64,000 nt of DNA from Urechis unicinctus (lineage: Eukaryota; Annelida; Polychaeta; Xenopneusta; Urechidae): positions 45,798,245-45,862,244 of the forward strand of contig CM067354.1 of assembly GCA_034190875.2 (NCBI GenBank), given 5' to 3'. Below, piece after piece: positions 1 through 12,200 of this stretch. Position numbers and translations under genes: made by a program. The notes under the pieces are model-generated. The model made no database searches. It was given only the letters and a program-made list of their open reading frames with translations, and was not told the DNA's origin. Every line of letters starts with the position of its first letter. Position 1 is the stretch's first letter.

Positions 1-75
1 TCCAAATAGCTCTATGTTCCAATATAAGTATTAGGTTTATGTTTCATTGATGTGTTGTATTTTTGGGGTGTTCAG

Positions 76-165
76 GTGTCTCACAGGTTTGGACAACTGA
101 TGCGGCTCTTTGCTGAAGTCGATTCAGACACGTCACAGATGGACACAGACATAGATGACATTTGA
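76..165 (+). CDS. C-terminal coding exon of an unidentified gene
   Basis: A pyrimidine-rich tract ending in ttcag precedes an open frame of 29 codons that closes with TGA at 163-165. The frame reads VSHRFGQLMRLFAEVD and ends in an acidic tail, DTDIDDI. A canonical AATAAA follows at 596-601, so this looks like the last coding exon and 3' UTR of a plus-strand gene that begins left of the window. It converges tail to tail with the ash1 gene. An alternative acceptor (tcacag) lies 10 bases downstream. I do not recognise the protein; the tail is too short to assign. Confidence 0.45.
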   Translation: MSHRFGQLMRLFAEVDSDTSQMDTDIDDI

Positions 166-620
166 CAACTTCTGGATTTGATGATCCTTGTTGAGAGAAT
201 GCTGCAGTGCATAAACTGATTTTTTGACAAATGCAATATATGCACTGCCATTGTGTGCGACTCCCAGTCGAGACAGAATGTAACTCCCAATGTGCGTTCA
301 TGTAACTGTGCAGTGTTGTCCAACAGTATTTACACCAGTTATGGTAATGAACCATATATTTGTTATTTATTGACTCCTGTGTAAACAAGGTAGTTTTATT
401 TATTTGGTCTGTTATTTGAGGTGCATTCAGTCATTGGTTTGGCTGTGGAATATTACATCACTCTGTGTCTCCATGGTGAATGATTTCTGAAAATACTTTT
501 AATTATGAGTTACGAATATATTAGATTGTTAGGTAGGCAAGATGAAATGGCAGATCTTGTGCGGACTCTTATTTATTTGTACATATTTTTTGTACAATAA
601 ACTGCTGAATTTCAGCTTGG
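166..620 (+). other. 3' UTR of the left-edge gene
   Basis: Non-coding sequence between the TGA at 163-165 and the AATAAA at 596-601, with cleavage expected 10-25 bases later. It is AT-rich and shows no other open frame of note. The 700 bases after it, up to the ash1 poly(A) signal at about 1346, hold nothing I can identify. Confidence 0.4.
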
Positions 621-1345
621 ATAAGAAGCTCATGTATGTGCTGCCGATCTGTTGGTGTTGCCTACCTCAGTCTACAAAGTGCATTACAGGACAGCTGCCA
701 GGCCACTGTTCTTAGCTGGTGAAATGGTGCACACTGCCTCACACTTCAGTTGGGCATGGTCATTGTTATTAACCTGGCAAATATTTATATATAAATATCT
801 ATATTTTTATAATAGTGCTTATCTTGTTACAGGTTTAACAATGTTTCATTGTGTAATGGCAATATTGGGGTTTTATGTAACTTTCAATTTCAAAGTGATA
901 TCGCAACGGTTCTACAAGAAGCTGATTGAGATGAATGACAGCTCCCCCCCGAGTTCCAGCGTCCACCTGGCAAAAACCAGTGCCTGGACTGCGCTGTGTG
1001 ATACTCATACTGCTAGGATGAAGGTCCAGTAGATAACATTGAATCACCGGGTCCCCTATTTCAGAGGTGAGAGGAACCGGTCAGGTTGACTCACCTCGGG
1101 GGGTGAAAAGGGGACACGGCCAACAGCTACAGAACCACTCAATGTTTCATCAGACTATGGCTGAGAAAGATGCGGAAGTTATGAGACAAGTTCAATGCGA
1201 TGGCCATGGGAAGGGCAGTCGAACCCCACGTCAATCTCGTTTGGACAGGGAATCAGAATTATTCAAGGAATATTAAATAGATTTCACAACCTGTTACGAG
1301 TTTTGAAAGAATATGGGACAAACTCATAACATTCTATCCGATAAA

Positions 1346-1351
1346 TTTATT
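1346..1351 (-). terminator. Candidate poly(A) signal of ash1
   Basis: The plus strand reads tttatt, which is AATAAA on the minus strand. If this signal is used, the ash1 3' UTR would run from 3297 to about 1325, near 2 kb. The stretch 1352-3297 is AT-rich, has no long reading frame, and carries only short TA runs (around 2119 and 2450). Other weaker signals could end the transcript earlier. Confidence 0.35.
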
Positions 1352-3297
1352 ACGATCCACATGCCAGATAATGTTTCCATATCAACATCCATAGTCACCA
1401 AAGTTTACCAATATACACAGGCAATAGTCAACATAAAGGGACTGTACACATTAAAAAAACACATATATTATATATATAAGTTTATCACACATGCTATATA
1501 ACTATCTGCAGACTACGAAATATATCTATAGGAGGCAAACTATATGTATATATGTATATTACACAGAGGCTGTACAAAAGTAAATGGCAGTTGAACTTAA
1601 AAATGGTACAGTAATTGAACAAGTTACAAGGACCTTGACAGACCATTAAAGTTGGTTCAGATACAATAAGAACAGTTGTTAAGAGAGGACATTAGTTGTA
1701 TTCATTTCGCGTTGTTTTCAGAAGAAATGAAGAAGACGGTTGTTATGCACGGATGAAATGAGCTGGCACATGATCCAAAAATGCATGAGATGAGACATTA
1801 TGACCATTGGACGTTATGATAGAGTATTGATGAACCATTTGGAAACACTTGAACAACCAGAATTATTAAGTATTAAGTGCCATCTGCTTTCACAACTTGG
1901 ACATTCATATCAATTATAATCACATTCATTCATATATAAATAAATATTCTCAGGGTGAGTTACACAATTTGTAAATCCATCATACCTGAGACACAAATAG
2001 ATGTTCTCGTCAAAAATAGGAATACCAGCCGTCAAAACGGGCAATACTTAACATCATAATGGTAATCACTTTTTGTGGGAGTCAACAAAAAGTTAAAATT
2101 TTTGTAGTTTTGTTCGGTATATATATATATGGATTGTATATGACAATTATAAAGTCAATAGCACAATACTGGGAAAAAGAACTGGGACTGTCGCTGCATC
2201 AAAGGGGTAGCATGTAGCATGGGTTAAGACTCGGTTCTTGGGAACACACTGGTGGACACTGTTAATAAAGCACTACCTTGCATCGAAGTCAGAAACAGCA
2301 CTCAACATGGGGGTGAATGATTCGTACACTGGTTTCTTAACAACTTATTCATAACCAGATCATTTCCTTAAGAACTGAACACATCACTGAACATTCACAC
2401 ACTTCATGACTTAAAAAATCAAAGCGTCATTATGCAAAAATATATGTGTATATATATTTTTATCAGCTGCACTACAGATGACAAACCCACTAGCTCAGCT
2501 AGGACAAGGTTTTAGGGATAAAATGCACTCTCCTATTGCTTACATTGCAATATGATCTACAAACTTGTAAACACACATGGCAGATAAAAGCATTTCCTTG
2601 TGAATAACTTAGATAAAATATGACAAACACACAGTTGCCTTGACACAGCTAAGCACCATGAGGTTCCACTATGACCTCCACATGACCTTTGTCAAGACCT
2701 CACACAGGGTCACTGCAGCCATGAAAGTAGGACATGTTTTTGATTTTGTAGCAAGTCATGCGTAGCGTATTGATAATAAGCTGCCGAGAAGAACAACACA
2801 ACACAACAACCTTGTTACCTTGCCATCCACCATCAATCAATCTCCCCACAATGCAACTTGTGGTAACTGTCTCCGTAACACTATCCATAACATCACAGGC
2901 TTGGTTGAATACCTGGCAGTCTGTGAATGCGGTTACATTGCATCAGTGACGACTCTAGCACCATCCATGTGGGTAGCCACTGGCACCGCTTCATGGTGCT
3001 ACACCATCAACGGCACCATTATCCTCTGTACAACATACTAATCATCAATGCAGCGTAAAACAGGAAATTTGCTGCAGAAAGTTCCCAGCACCTGATAACT
3101 GCACCGCTTGAACTTTGACACAGATCAGAGACAGCCAACCAACACACTGGTCGGCCAAGGTATGACATCATCAGTAACTAGCCACATGGTCACCAAAAAT
3201 CTGTACCACATAAGTCCTCGTAAATATCTGTAATTGACAATCCTTGTTGATATTTGGAATTGACTAGATGAATTGTCAGCTGCAGTGAGCCATTTCC

Positions 3298-6200
3298 TTA
3301 CATGGAACACAGCGTTGTTTTCTTGCGGACTCGTTTACCACACACCCCCTCGAGCAGGTAAGTGGCGTCGAGGCGGTTCTTCACTGGAATGGGAGCTAGG
3401 AGTCGGTTCATGATCTCATTTATGCGGGCCTTTTTCTCCTCAATCTACACACAAACAAGGTCACAGGTCATGATGCACAGATTAACCCAGTCTATCACAA
3501 CTCAACAGGAACTATCAAACTTCTCAATGGATGACCAGTCAATAAACATTAGCTGCTAAAAGAAATGGAATGAAACAATGGGCTTGAATGTTATGATTGA
3601 ACACAGAACTGGTGTCAGCTGACATTCACTGGGTGAACACAGTGCAAAGATGCCACCAAGCTTTTGCTATCATTGGCATGTGAACTCCCGTAGAGCAACC
3701 TTGTAACTATAATCCATACTGTATTGCAAGTATAAAGTAACTCCTGACCAAATACATATCAACAAAAAGCAGAAGTTCTATCTGCTACCTTGATGGCTTT
3801 GACCTTTGACAGGGGAATATCATCCTCCTCAGAGTCACTAGGGCCATGGGCCGACTTGTCAGAGGATTTCAAACGGCCTTCACTTTCTCCTTTCTTCCTG
3901 TACTGGTCAGGGACTTCATGGGGCTGTAAACCAAGTCATTTGTCAAGGTTATATAAGTTTGACAGGGCTCAATGAGGTCATATGTCAAGGTCAAAAGTTA
4001 CTGGTGTGGTAAGGTCAATGTCTAATAGGTCAAGTTTGATTTATGTAGGAGAAAAGGCAAAACAGTATTTGTCTGACAACAAAAAAATCTCAACATTATA
4101 TTGGTCAACCATAAGCACATGTCTGATGGCTTATATGAAAGGTTGGTAACAATGACCATTCAGATGAATATATGGCTTCAACATAGTACGAGGTGGTCAT
4201 TAACTAATGGCGTGTTAAGGCTAGCTGTTACGTGTAAGCAAGACTTACAGAGAACGTTCGCTTGGGTTGGAGGCGCCTTTCAAAGCGGTCAAAGTTGTAA
4301 CGTTTGGTGTTGATAGGCCACCTGTATTCATCATACACAAACATACATGGATGTGATTCAGTGTCTAGAATAAATTACATTTGCAGGCCAGTACCTGGGG
4401 GAGCTGAAACACTAGTTCAAACAGGGTTGAATTGGTTCCGCTTGATTTCATTAACATGTATCTGGATGAATTTTCTTTCTATTTTTGAACAGAGGGTCAC
4501 TGCCACTGTTATTCTACAGTCAGTAATTGTTGCAGAGTTATACAACATGTATTGTGGATTAGCTGACATCCTCCTCCTGTGCTAATATAGTCAGGAGGTG
4601 TTGATAAACACTTGCACCAAAATTTATTTCTGTCAAAACGTTGATACATTGAGCTACTTTAATCAATTACAACAATGTAGAGTGGGGGAAATCATCTCAC
4701 ATGAGAATCTATCCTTCAGTGTACTAAACATGTCTCCAAGAAATGGATCTCTCCTTCACAATGTTTCTAAACACATCTATCCTCCACAGAGTACTGAACA
4801 CATCTCCAAGAAATGCATCTATCCTCCACAGCATACTGAACACATTTCCAAGAAATGCATCTATCCTCCACAGAGTACTGAACACATCTCCAAGAAATGC
4901 ATCTATCCTCCACAGAGTACTGAACACATCTCCAAGAAATGCATCTATCCTTCACAGTGTACTAAACACATCTCCAAGCAATGCATCTATCCTTCACAGT
5001 GTACTAAACACATCTCCAAGCAATGCATCGATCCTTCACAGCGTACAAAACACATCTTAAAGAAATGCATCTATCATTCACTTATTTCTGAACACACTCG
5101 TCCAATTCCATTGCTACTGCTTGTATGATTTGTCTTCAAACTCACTTTGTTCTCACGATCTTGTAGAAGAAATGCGCTGTCTTATCCAGGCGGTATTCAC
5201 ATATGTAGATGTCCTGTTCGCTCACACCCTTGGGTCGGCCCTTGCAGAAGGTGGACAGGTCGATAACACAGCACCTACCCACCACAGTCTCCAGTGGAAC
5301 TATCTCGTAGATGGGGACCCGGAACACCTCGTTGGGGAAAAACTTGCGGCTGGGCTCATGGAAAGTTTCCTGTGGTCGGAGATAGTAGTGGCCAAAGGCA
5401 AACTTTTCTTCACTGTTGAAAAAATTAAGGTCCTTTCTTCACCAAAAATTCATGAAGATCAACTAAAGATGAAGGTTAATTATTCACCAGAAGCTCATGA
5501 TGACCAAAAATAAACTAAATGCGATAGCGAGCATACCTTAAGTAATAAAGTGATCAATGCGATCCACCCCACCCATGCAACATATCAACTCAACAACAAA
5601 CATACATACTTTTCATTCTTCCAGAGCCTCTCCACGCGGAATATATCCAGATTATCTCGCTGGCCCAGGTCAGCTCTGACTTCCTTCAAGCTCTCACTTT
5701 CCTCCCCTGATGCCCCATCAGATGACTGGTTCTGGTCGCTCTCACGGAGCACGTACACACACTCACCAATGCGGATCTGAGTGAGGTCCTCCTTGACGAG
5801 GGTCATATAGTAAGAACAGCCAGGAAGGGGATCTGTAGGTTGAGGAATCATGGCCACTTCCTGTGCACAAGTAAACATGTGTATTGACTGAAGTTGTGGT
5901 CCACTTTAAACTATCAGGAAAGGTCAGGTGCATTTATACATCATCGCATTAAAGGTTATTGACATGTACGACTTGATTTACCGGTGAGATGCCACGCGGG
6001 TCACATTGCTCACAAGTGTAGTGTTCTACGTCCTTACACACCCCCATGCAGTCACAGTGCTGCCACATCTAATCACAATGATGAGAGAAATATGTGCCAT
6101 TAACCTCACTTGGAACATAGTATGAAATAAAATGCTGGCGTTAACATCATTAATCATACAAGAAGTCAAAGTGGGAAGACCAGCCCCATGCAACTCACTT

Positions 6201-9200
6201 TGCATTTGTCACACTGTATCATGAGTCCCTCATCACGGACGATGTTACACACGCAGTGGATCACTTCCTCTTCCTCCTCCTCCTCCATGGCTCCTCCTCC
6301 ACTTTCACAACCTGCAAACAACACCATCAATCCGCTCAACAATGCTGCCATATATAAACAGACAGTATTTACTCAGCTGTAAGTCTCTGGTCAGACCTTT
6401 TGAAAGGGCCTTACAAAGGGCAGTTCTTGATTGCTTACTTATAAACTGTCTTGCAGGCACCAAATTAACCTAGGAAGAAGGCACGCTATCTATTCAGCCT
6501 GTCCAATTGTCCCATGATAGGCCTGCTTATAACTGTATCCAGCCCTTCCCTTCACTACCTCACCTTCCATATCTTCTGGCTGTGCCTCCTCGCCCTGTTC
6601 CATCACCATGCCCTCCTCACAGGCAGTCACCACCTCCTCCGGCTTGCTGTGTGCTATTGCTGTCAGAGAGCAGCTGTCCGGCCCTAACACTTCCTCTAGC
6701 TCACCGGACATCGTCTCCAGTGACCGCCCATAAACCTTACGCAGCTTGCCCACACCCTCACCGATCTCTGACTTCTTACCGCAGTATCGCTGTACACACG
6801 GCAACAACTATATAATATACTGTATCATGGATTGCAACTAAAAACAAATGCTTGGACACTGTCCTCTCAGCCAAAGCCCTCAAATGAGGCTTATATAGCA
6901 ATACCAGACTGATCCTCTTTCCAAAACACTATAAGCTGAGAACGTAACGTACCTCAACATTTCTGAAGAGGAGGTTGACGTCGTGGTCAAAGGCATCCAA
7001 GTTGTTATAATGGCCAGACAGAATGTTCTTCTCAATGGTGGTCAGATCTATTGGGTCCTCAATCAGCTGGTAATAGTCAGGGTTCCTGGAGGAGGCAACA
7101 TCAAATGCATGCAATCATAGCATATCACTACAGAAACCAAGACCACCGTTAATAATGGATTCACATATATCATCATGGAAACATGATCACCACAATGGCA
7201 AGAGTAATGAGCATGCATCCACAACATTTAAATTGGAATTAAGTCATAACCATGGAAACAAGTTTAAGAATTGAGTGTGAAGTGGATTGAGAGGCTGACC
7301 TGCGTTTAGCTGGGACGTGCATTAGTGGTTCAGCCGGCACAATGTCATTCTCATCTGTAACATACACCAGACATCAGCAACTGGGTGAGGAAACAACATG
7401 AAACAGGGGCATTGAAGGTCATACATTTTATCCAATGTAATTTTAGTCACAATTATCACCTATCACCATACTATGATGATGATGATGATGATGATGAGAT
7501 GGAGGAGGAGGGTGAACATTTGCACCACTACCTACAACTATCATACTCTCAGCAGCCAGTTGAAACACATTATCTAAGAAACTCACTATACAACCATCTC
7601 AGGCAAGAGCTGGAGACAAGTTACCCATTGAATATGGCAAGATAGAGGTCAGTTAAACCCGTCTCAGTGAGGGACGGACTTCTATTATCCAGTTAAACCC
7701 GTCTCAGTGAGGGACAGACTTCTATTATCCAGTTAAACCCGTCTCAGTGAGGGATGGACTTCTATTATCCAGTTAAACCCGTCTCAGTGAGGGACAGACT
7801 TCTATTATCCAGTTAAACCCGTCTCAGTGAGGGACGGACTTCTATTATCCAGTTAAACCCGTCTCAGTGAGGGATGGACTTCTATTATCCAGTTAAACCC
7901 GTCTCATTGAGGGACGGACTTCTATTATCCAGTTAAACCCGTCTCAGTGAGGGACGGACTTCTATTATCCAGTTAAACCCGTCTCAGTGAGGGACCATTT
8001 AAACCCGTCTCAGTGAGGGACGGACTTCTATTATCCAGTTAGACCCTTCTCAGTGAGGGACAGACATCTATTATCCAGTTAAACCCGTCTCAGTGAGGGA
8101 TGGACTTCTATTATCCTTTATTGGAACACCAGCTGCACCTCTTGGCATTCAGGGAGATCCACTGAGCAGTCAGATGTTGATAATCTGTGCGCACTGATGA
8201 GTGTCTATACTCCAGCAGAGGAGATTAAGAAAGCTTCATGAATAATCTACCTTTGTAGGTGAGGAGGGTAGAATAAATGAGCTTGAGGACTTGTGCCAGC
8301 CGAGCCACCCGTATCACCTCGACATGCTCCTCCGCCAAAGCCAGACCCCTAACACCACACACACACACGCCACATTACATACCCACATCATCAAACACTA
8401 TGACAAGACGATACCAAAATTGTGATATGGATAGAAAACAGCATGCTTGCCTGGTGCGAACAGATCGGGATGTTTTCAGAGCGGTGTATTGGGTCTTGAA
8501 CACATCTAGGTTATTGGGGAAGAAGGACAACAGCTTAATAAGTCATAGCACATGCTAGCACATGTCAATACAGCTTACACTAACCATGGATACATCAAAG
8601 TCATCATCGATCTCAATACAAACACACACTTCAAATACAAACACTGCCAACAAAGAGCTTTTTAATACGATGAAATATCCCCTATAGCACCATACATCAA
8701 TATAAAGTGTATGGAATATGGATGATGTTTAAGAATGGGGGATGCTATATAAGATACATTGTCCACACTCACCACAAGCTCAAACCTGAAGCCCCATGAC
8801 CACAACATGACCATACAAGCAATTTGGGGGCTGCAGCTGTGATTACATCTGACATACTACACGTTGAATGACAACAGCTAAATACGGAGGAGTGTGGTAT
8901 GCACAGGCTACTGACCTGTGGTGCTGTTGGTGGGGGTGCTCCTGGCAGTGGCTGGGGAATCAGCACTCCAAGGGGTACTCATGACGGGGTGATTTTGACG
9001 AAGCTGCTTGACTCGCTGGATGTTACGCAGCAGGAAGATGGCATGCTTCTGCGCAAAACACCGCTCCCTATGGGACATTGGCTTACTGGGTGTGGCCTGC
9101 CGACTCTCACTGTCCTATCACATCACAAAGGGATCTCATGAATAAATAATTAACATCATCTGCATATTCAATCATGGATAGCTTGATTTGCTTCATACAC

Positions 9201-12200
9201 GACTAATTTAAAATGGGATATATGTGAGACCTACTCCATCATTATTCTTCTTCGTCTTTTTCTTCTTGCGCTTGTCCTTTGTTTGGGAACCATTCTGGCC
9301 TTTATTTTGATTAGAGTGACCATTTATCCTCTGACCTTTGCCCCCAACAACTCCACGGCAATTATCACTTCCACACATGCAAATTTGCTGAAACCAGAGA
9401 ATCCATGTTCATTGTTCCTCCCTATATCGTTATGAGTGGGCTTGATGCTATAGCTTTGACAATGCTGTTGAAGCAACCAGATGTTGTCACAGAATTGCAA
9501 ACTTTTATCGCTTCAAACGGAAGTTAACCATAGATATAAGTAGCAATATGAAGGAGTAAACACCTGGGCATCCATGTTGAAGCAGTGGAAGTTGTAGTCG
9601 TAAGTCAGTTCCTCCCCTGCCGGGATGTCACGTAGTGAGAACAGGGCGATACGATATACACCATTCACATTCCTAAACACAATGGCACTCCATTTTGTTA
9701 TATAAAGCTCACCTGTATAGTCAGAATACTGAGACTGTATCAAAACTTTCCCAAAGTTCAATCAAAATACTCCAATGAGTGACAAAAGACGACTAAATAT
9801 AGATTCAAAACATTGCGGCTGTACCATTTTTGCATTTCACAGTTGGGCTGGCAGGAGTGGTTGACAAAGCGTGTGATGTTGCCCGCGCGGTAGCCATCTA
9901 TGACAGTACCAGCGTCCAGGTGGAGACAGTAGTGGTGGGAGGAGTTAGCATAATCCTCCGTCATGCGGCGACGAAACTCCTCCTCACTCACTACCTCCCC
10001 CACATACTCGCTGATCATCTGACCTGCAGGTGAGAGACTCAAGTTATATGAATGGGACTACAGGTGACAGTGATCATGTAGGAGTTCTATGATTGAAGGT
10101 ACCATCTTCAATTAGAGTGTACACATATGTAACCACAGGCCTCCCTTAGGGATTTACACCAGTTTAAACAAGCTTCATCCAGGAATGTGGATGATATTAT
10201 TACAAGTACTTGACATGACATACCTGCAGGCACTGAGTCAGTGCAGCGTACGCCATGACCACGATCAGGGGTGACAAACTTCACTAGGTGTTCTGTCCAT
10301 CGATGCTGTTGGATGCGCTGGTTGTCACACTGGGGACCACAGGAGCAGGTGCTTGAACTACACTCTGTGTACACCATCCTAACAACAAATAACAAATGGT
10401 TATATAGATGGTTATGTCATGGATGTACACAAGCATTCTTCATGGGACAAGGTTAAATGAAAAGGTTAAATCATACCACTTGGTTCAAAAGGAAATGTGG
10501 TTACTAAGATAATTCATCGCTATCAACAAAGGATTACTATCAAGGCCTCCAGAGCTAAAGGTCCCTGTCAACATTAACTGGGATGAGCACCTGTTGAGGC
10601 AGTTGTCTCCGCATCCCAGTTCCTTCTCCTCGTACGGGGGTTTACAGTTGCATGCATGGGGCTCCCAATCCCGGCACACAGGTTTAGCGTCCACATACAC
10701 ATCTGTAAGACATACACAGATCAATTAGACATCAACTCCTGCTTGTCAAAATTCGCTGGTTATAAGAGACACGCAAGTAGACTTACTGTTGCGGATCTTC
10801 CTGTACTTAGGGGATGGCATCTTGTGGGGTTGTAGCTAAAAGCAACAATCCATTATTGGTCAATTTCAATGTATTGTAAAAAATATTCATCACGCTCTAT
10901 TCAAAGGCTGTGATGGTGTGTGATTTCACAAGTGACGTGATAGGGGGGACTACCATGTGGTTTGTGTAGAGGAACCAGATGTCATAGGGAAGCTTGAAGT
11001 CAATGCGTTTTTCCCGCATGTAACGTCCACAATGTATGGGAGGGGGCAGCAAACCAAACTCGTGATCGGAGGCAACGTAAGTCATCGTCTTGCGACTCAG
11101 CTTCTTGGGTTTGTCACTGAAACATAGCCATCAAAATGTTACAACACCCTCAAATGATGTGCGAGGAAGCATACCGGTGGTCGCGTAGTAAGCTTACATT
11201 GGGTCGTCTTTGTACGAGTTGGAATAGAGTCCAGCTTTTTGGTAACGTTTCTTCAGGATGAGAGATGGGAGGGTGATTGGTCCCTGTCGCACAGGGGTGG
11301 ATGTACCAGACACTGAGCTGGGATATCCACTGGGATATCCACTGGAGGCATGGCTAGGTGTGCTCGAGGCATGGCTGGGTGTGCTAGGGGCCGTACTCAA
11401 ATCACCCTCATCCGCAGTATCCAACCCACTAGTACACAGGCATAGTCATGATCAAACACTAAACAGGATTAAATAACAGGCTCAGCCCTTCATGTACAAT
11501 ATGGGGACGCCAATATAGGGAATACAAAATCCAACCTACCTGCATTCAGTGAATGTGGACCCCAGCTGGTGGTACTCGTCCGTTCCGCTGTCACGAGTGA
11601 TGTCAAGGGACTCCAACTTCTTCTTCTTCCTGCGCTTACGTCTTGGGCGTGAGTATCCCATATCATCCTGCAGTGGCCTGCGTTTCTTCTTACGAGGCAC
11701 ACCCAGTTGTTGTAAGGGCAGGGGGTCACACTCAGAGTTGGTGAGAGAACAGAGACTGACGTCCAGATCATCAGTGGTGGTGTCCACGTCTCCGGCAGTT
11801 GTGTCGAGGCTGTCGTCCAGAGAGTAGCCTCGCTTCTCCATCGGCTGATCAGCCTCAGGTAACTGCCCAGCATCTGTCACCGATAAATCTGTGTCTGCAG
11901 CCGCAGAGACGTCTGCCGGTTTCACACAGATGGCAGCTTCTGATGATTCAGGATCTGAATGACGACGCTTTTTCTGCTGCACAAAGAAGCGTTTTTTAGC
12001 GAGTTTAGAGACTTTATGGTTATTATTTTGGGTGACTGTGAGCTCTTCTTCTTCTGAGTCAGATAAGTAGCGCTTCCTGTGTCGATCAGGAAGCACCACT
12101 TGGTGGCGACGGAGTTCATCCTCACCCAAACGATCGACCACCACCACACATTCTGAGTCAGATCTGACAGGCTCCCCGTTACCCATCAGCACATTGTTAT

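Noticed and set aside
4598-5128. 176-codon plus-strand frame with a 14-residue repeat
   Set aside because: It is the 42-bp intronic minisatellite of ash1; both strands are open because the unit is a multiple of three.
5146-5157. Alternative ash1 donor GTGAGA at 5156
   Set aside because: Using GTGAGT at 5145 gives the correct phase for the next exon and matches the vertebrate protein; the earlier site breaks the frame.
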